19,459 nucleotides of DNA from Flavobacteriales bacterium UBA4011 (lineage in GTDB: Bacteria; Bacteroidota; Bacteroidia; Flavobacteriales_D; Crocinitomicaceae), in contig DGBF01000056.1 in assembly GCA_002384725.1 (NCBI GenBank), positions 3,810-23,268 on the forward strand, written 5' to 3'. Position numbers and translations under genes: made by a program. Each line of letters begins with the position of its first letter. The stretch's first letter is position 1. Below are positions 16,880-19,459 of the stretch, in pieces. The notes under the pieces were generated by a model. That model was given only the letters and a program-made list of their open reading frames with translations, was not told where the DNA came from and searched no databases.

Positions 16880-17962
16880 ATGAAGAAAATATTCATGAAA
16901 AAAATGTTCAGAGTTATGTTGGCTTTCCTTTTTGGAACCCAAGCATACGCTCAAAAAGGACAGAAGGACGAACTTAGCGTTTTATTCGTTGGTAATAGTT
17001 ATACCCATATGAATGAGATGCCGTCTATTTTTGATAAAATTTGTAAATCCAAAGGAAAGACGGTTCATGTGGAGAAAAACACGAGAAGCGGAGCATCATT
17101 TAATGTACATACTACTCGACCAGATCTTTTTGTAGCCATAAAGAGTCGCAAATGGGACTGCATTGTGCTCCAAGGATACAGCAGAGAGCTATCGTTCTCA
17201 CCGGATTATATAGACACGGCTACGATGCCTTATATCAATACAATTATTGATTCAATAAAAGCCAACAATCCTTGCACCAACATTCTGTTGCAAATGACAT
17301 GGGGGTACAAAGAAGGTTTTCAAGAAAGAGAAGAAACAAATACCTATGAGGCCATGTCTGAGCTTATTGCAGACGGTTATCAATACTTGAGTGATTCATT
17401 GCAAATTCCTATCGTTCCTGTTGGTAAAGTGTGGCGTAAGGTCCGTGAAAGTAATCCGGAAATTGAATTGTATGATGCGGATAAGGCACATCCAAGTAAA
17501 AATGGATCTTATCTTTCGGCGTGTACTTTTTATGCTTCTATTTTTAAAGAAAGTCCAGAAGGGGCGATGACCTCAACTATTAGCAATGCAATTGCCCCAA
17601 TTATACAAAAAGCCGCCGGAGGTTTTGTCCTTAAGAGTTTTGAGCGCTATAGATTGAGTCAAAATTTTCATAGTATCACTTGGAGTGCCACACCTCAAGG
17701 TGAATATGTGCTAAAAGGGGTTGCCAGTTTTCAAAATGCGATAAGTGTAAATTGGGATTTTGGTGATGGAACAACTTCAACAGATAAAAAGGTAAGTCAC
17801 AAATACAAAAGATCGGGAAGATACAAAGTTCTTTTAAATGTGGAGGACGAATGTGGGACAAGAGAAATAATGCGCAAGGTGAAATTCACTGCTCCAAAGA
17901 AACCGACGCGTAAGCCGAAAATTAAACCGACCAAAGGAAATAAGCCGAAGAAGAAAAGCTAA
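16880..17962 (+). CDS. Secreted SGNH-hydrolase-like protein (DUF4886 type) with PKD domain and basic tail
   Basis: This 360-residue exported protein begins with a signal peptide cut after AYA (residue 24); ATGs at codons 6 and 9 are alternative starts. Residues 31-245 resemble the DUF4886/SGNH hydrolases: LFVGNSYTHMNEMP supplies the serine of block I (S40, GNS in place of GDS), KWDCIVLQGYS forms block II-III-like strands, and DKAHPSKNGSYLSA supplies the catalytic pair D201 and H204. Residues 283-337 form a PKD domain (NWDFGDGTTSTDKKVSHKY, SGRYKVLLNVEDECG). The last 25 residues are rich in Lys and Pro, and no type IX sorting domain follows. The substrate may be a carbohydrate ester, but this is a guess. 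It lies 19 bases after the HIT gene, and its stop codon overlaps that of the convergent neighbour. Confidence 0.82.
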   Translation: MKKIFMKKMFRVMLAFLFGTQAYAQKGQKDELSVLFVGNSYTHMNEMPSIFDKICKSKGKTVHVEKNTRSGASFNVHTTRPDLFVAIKSRKWDCIVLQGYSRELSFSPDYIDTATMPYINTIIDSIKANNPCTNILLQMTWGYKEGFQEREETNTYEAMSELIADGYQYLSDSLQIPIVPVGKVWRKVRESNPEIELYDADKAHPSKNGSYLSACTFYASIFKESPEGAMTSTISNAIAPIIQKAAGGFVLKSFERYRLSQNFHSITWSATPQGEYVLKGVASFQNAISVNWDFGDGTTSTDKKVSHKYKRSGRYKVLLNVEDECGTREIMRKVKFTAPKKPTRKPKIKPTKGNKPKKKS

Positions 17963-19140
17963 GCTTTAAAAATCGCTTTTTTCACCTTTCGGAATGGATA
18001 GAACAAATACCATTTAAACTTATCGTAAATAACCGTTAGTGGTTCCAAGTATTTGGTGAAGATTACGAATACGGTGATGAAACAAATGGCGGCTCCAATC
18101 GCTTGGTATGGGTTAAAGGCATTCTTGAAGTATTGGTTTAAGCCAATTCCGAAGATTCCACTATATAGAACGATAACATGCACAATGTAAATTTGCAGAG
18201 TGTTTTGACCTACTTTTAGGAAAAGTGAGTCTTTCACGTGTAGGTATTTTTCAATAATCATCAACAGCCCAATTACAATTAGAACTTGCCCTAAACGTCC
18301 ATAAAGCCATGCGTTGAACGATAAATCAATTGGACTTTCAGGATGGATATATCTGAACCCCGCATCAACCGCTTCGAAAATGCTGTAGCCGAATAGGTTA
18401 AGTGTTAAACCTAAACCGATGAAGGTAATTGGGAACCAGTCTTTTCGGACATAATGATGGAACTTATTCAATAAGGCACCCACCATTCCGCCATAAAGAG
18501 AAAATGCAACCCAAGGTACGATGGGGAAAACACTATTCGGGCCTTTGACCATGTTTTGAAGGATTTCAGGCCAACCATTCAACAAATAGACGCCTTCAGG
18601 AAGATTTTTCAAATAAGGATAGAAAGCGAAAAGTGTGGTGGCCGCGAGAAAATAATACAACCAGAGCGGACCTTTTCCGATTAATTTATATAGTCCGAAA
18701 ATCAACAGAATAAATGCAATCGCAATACCAATACTCTGTAATACGTGAAAAGCAGTCACCCAATTACTAATATTTCCCAACAAATATTCAGGAAGGTTTT
18801 GAAGGTTCGTTTGTAAGAAATAGCCCCAAAACAATAATTCTAACGAGCGTCGAAACCCTTTTTTGACCCTTTTGTTTGTGAAATACCCAGCTTGCATATT
18901 GTTCGTAAGCAAGTACACGAATACCAGTCCCGTAACCGTAAAGAACATGGGAGCAGTGAAACCTCGCACGAAATTCCAAGCAGCATAAATTGCGTTTTCA
19001 TCATTTCGGTACGCATCGTTTAGTGTAAGTCCTATAAAATGACCTTCCAACATCAGCAAAATTGCGATAGAACGGGCCATGTCGATAAACTTTAACCTTT
19101 CTCTTGGCGCCATAACTACAACCGATGTTTCTTCACTCAT
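17959..19140 (-). CDS. Multi-pass membrane acyltransferase-like protein (DUF1624/HGSNAT or acyltransferase-3 type)
   Basis: The 393-residue protein starts with RLKFIDMARSIAILLMLEGHFI. This arrangement (RL..ID..R..A...M..GH) is the first membrane segment of DUF1624/heparan-glucosaminide acetyltransferase-like and related acyltransferases, with the histidine H at the membrane face. About ten hydrophobic segments follow (for example MFFTVTGLVFVYLL, IGIAIAFILLIFGL, LIVIGLLMIIEKYL, TLQIYIVHVIVLY), ending in a basic tail (YPFRKVKKAIFKA). Such proteins move acyl groups across the inner membrane to surface sugars; the substrate here is unknown. An in-frame TTG at 19158 lies within a probable promoter, so the ATG at 19140 is used. 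It is tail-to-tail with the SGNH/PKD gene, sharing four bases (17959-17962). Confidence 0.82.
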   Translation of the reverse strand: MSEETSVVVMAPRERLKFIDMARSIAILLMLEGHFIGLTLNDAYRNDENAIYAAWNFVRGFTAPMFFTVTGLVFVYLLTNNMQAGYFTNKRVKKGFRRSLELLFWGYFLQTNLQNLPEYLLGNISNWVTAFHVLQSIGIAIAFILLIFGLYKLIGKGPLWLYYFLAATTLFAFYPYLKNLPEGVYLLNGWPEILQNMVKGPNSVFPIVPWVAFSLYGGMVGALLNKFHHYVRKDWFPITFIGLGLTLNLFGYSIFEAVDAGFRYIHPESPIDLSFNAWLYGRLGQVLIVIGLLMIIEKYLHVKDSLFLKVGQNTLQIYIVHVIVLYSGIFGIGLNQYFKNAFNPYQAIGAAICFITVFVIFTKYLEPLTVIYDKFKWYLFYPFRKVKKAIFKA

Positions 19141-19155
19141 TAATTGGGTTTTGTA

Positions 19156-19163
19156 CAAAGTTA
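19156..19163 (-). promoter_or_regulatory. Predicted -7 promoter element of the membrane acyltransferase gene
   Basis: On the minus strand TAACTTTG matches TANNTTTG exactly, about 16 bases before the ATG at 19140. No clear -33 TTG is found. It would give the gene its own transcript, separate from the DUF1573 gene upstream, and argues against a TTG start at 19158. Confidence 0.45.
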
Positions 19164-19187
19164 AAAGAATCTATTTTTTAGCCGCTA

Positions 19188-19459
19188 TTATTGTATTGTC
19201 CCTGTCAAAACTAGACGAATTTCTTCTTCGCTATTTTTGGATTTTAAATAGACGGACTTCACCACCTTTCCATCATAATTGGTAGGGTCAAAAACCACTT
19301 TTACAACAGTAGATTCACCAGGCAATAATTTAGATTTCTCTAATTCTGCCACACTGCAATCGCAGGGCGAACGAGGAGGGAGTAATTCAATAGAATGATC
19401 ATTTGTATTGGTGACCGTATAAGAAATTTCCACTTTTTTGTTTTTAGCAATGATGCCCG
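19188..19459 (-). CDS. DUF1573-family protein, 5' end beyond window
   Basis: Only the C-terminal part is present: the frame is still open at the window edge, where it reads GIIAKNKKVEISYTVTNTND. A GTG codon at 19433 should not be taken as the start, since family homology continues through it. The sequence shows the Ig-like (ASH/MSP-like) DUF1573 pattern. There is a strand with TVTNTND, then PPRSPCDCSVAEL with the two cysteines of the typical sCgCt site, then LLPGESTVVKVVFDPTNYDGKVVKSV and a final strand LVLTGTIQ. Members are abundant in Bacteroidota, mostly exported and without a defined function. Whether this one has a signal peptide cannot be seen. Confidence 0.82.
   Translation of the reverse strand, partial: GIIAKNKKVEISYTVTNTNDHSIELLPPRSPCDCSVAELEKSKLLPGESTVVKVVFDPTNYDGKVVKSVYLKSKNSEEEIRLVLTGTIQ

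Noticed and set aside
19141..19158. TTG start for the membrane acyltransferase
   Set aside because: It falls in a predicted promoter; the ATG at 19140 is followed by the conserved region and is better.
19079..19285. Plus-strand ORF of 68 residues
   Set aside because: It spans the start of the minus-strand acyltransferase and the end of the DUF1573 gene in antisense and has no protein-like pattern.

Overview
The window looks like a Bacteroidota chromosome, probably Flavobacteriales or a close relative; the family cannot be fixed from sequence alone. The signs are: low-GC coding sequence without regular Shine-Dalgarno sites; promoters matching the Bacteroidota consensus (TTG or TTTG, about 18-19 bases, TANNTTTG); a TonB-dependent receptor with a carboxypeptidase-regulatory-like N-terminus; a very large secreted protein with a Por/FlgD-like C-terminal domain; a PorV/PorQ-family barrel; and a decayed bacterial group II geranylgeranylglyceryl-phosphate synthase.

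Bases 1-5181 are a thiamin locus split into two divergent units. On the minus strand are thiS and thiC. On the plus strand are thiE, thiG and thiH. The 383-base gap between thiS and thiE holds two TPP riboswitches facing away from each other, one per unit. In each leader the 5' strand of the aptamer stem is also complementary to a segment just upstream of the start codon, so both seem to use the same kind of alternative pairing. Together the genes make the pyrimidine (ThiC) and the thiazole (ThiS sulfur carrier, ThiG, ThiH dehydroglycine) and join them (ThiE). thiF and thiD are not in the window.

Bases 5173-6521 (minus strand) hold a 4'-phosphopantetheinyl transferase and, behind it, a GGGP synthase pseudogene with one certain frameshift, one nonsense codon and a probably broken start. 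Bases 6522-6755 are a divergent promoter region.

Bases 6610-15959 are a three-gene outer-membrane/secretion operon: TonB-dependent receptor (1263 aa), a 1417-aa secreted protein, and a PorV/PorQ-like barrel. The gaps are 20 and 7 bases, and the operon ends at an 11-bp hairpin. I read it as a receptor/cargo/carrier module linked to type IX secretion, and it is the best candidate here for an incompletely described system.

Bases 15897-17962 hold greA, a HIT-family hydrolase and a secreted SGNH-hydrolase/PKD protein in tight succession. The predicted greA promoter lies upstream of the hairpin, so the hairpin would sit in the greA leader. On the minus strand follow a multi-pass acyltransferase-like membrane protein (17959-19140) and the 3' part of a DUF1573 protein that runs off the window end. 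No rRNA, tRNA, CRISPR array, insertion sequence or prophage gene was seen.
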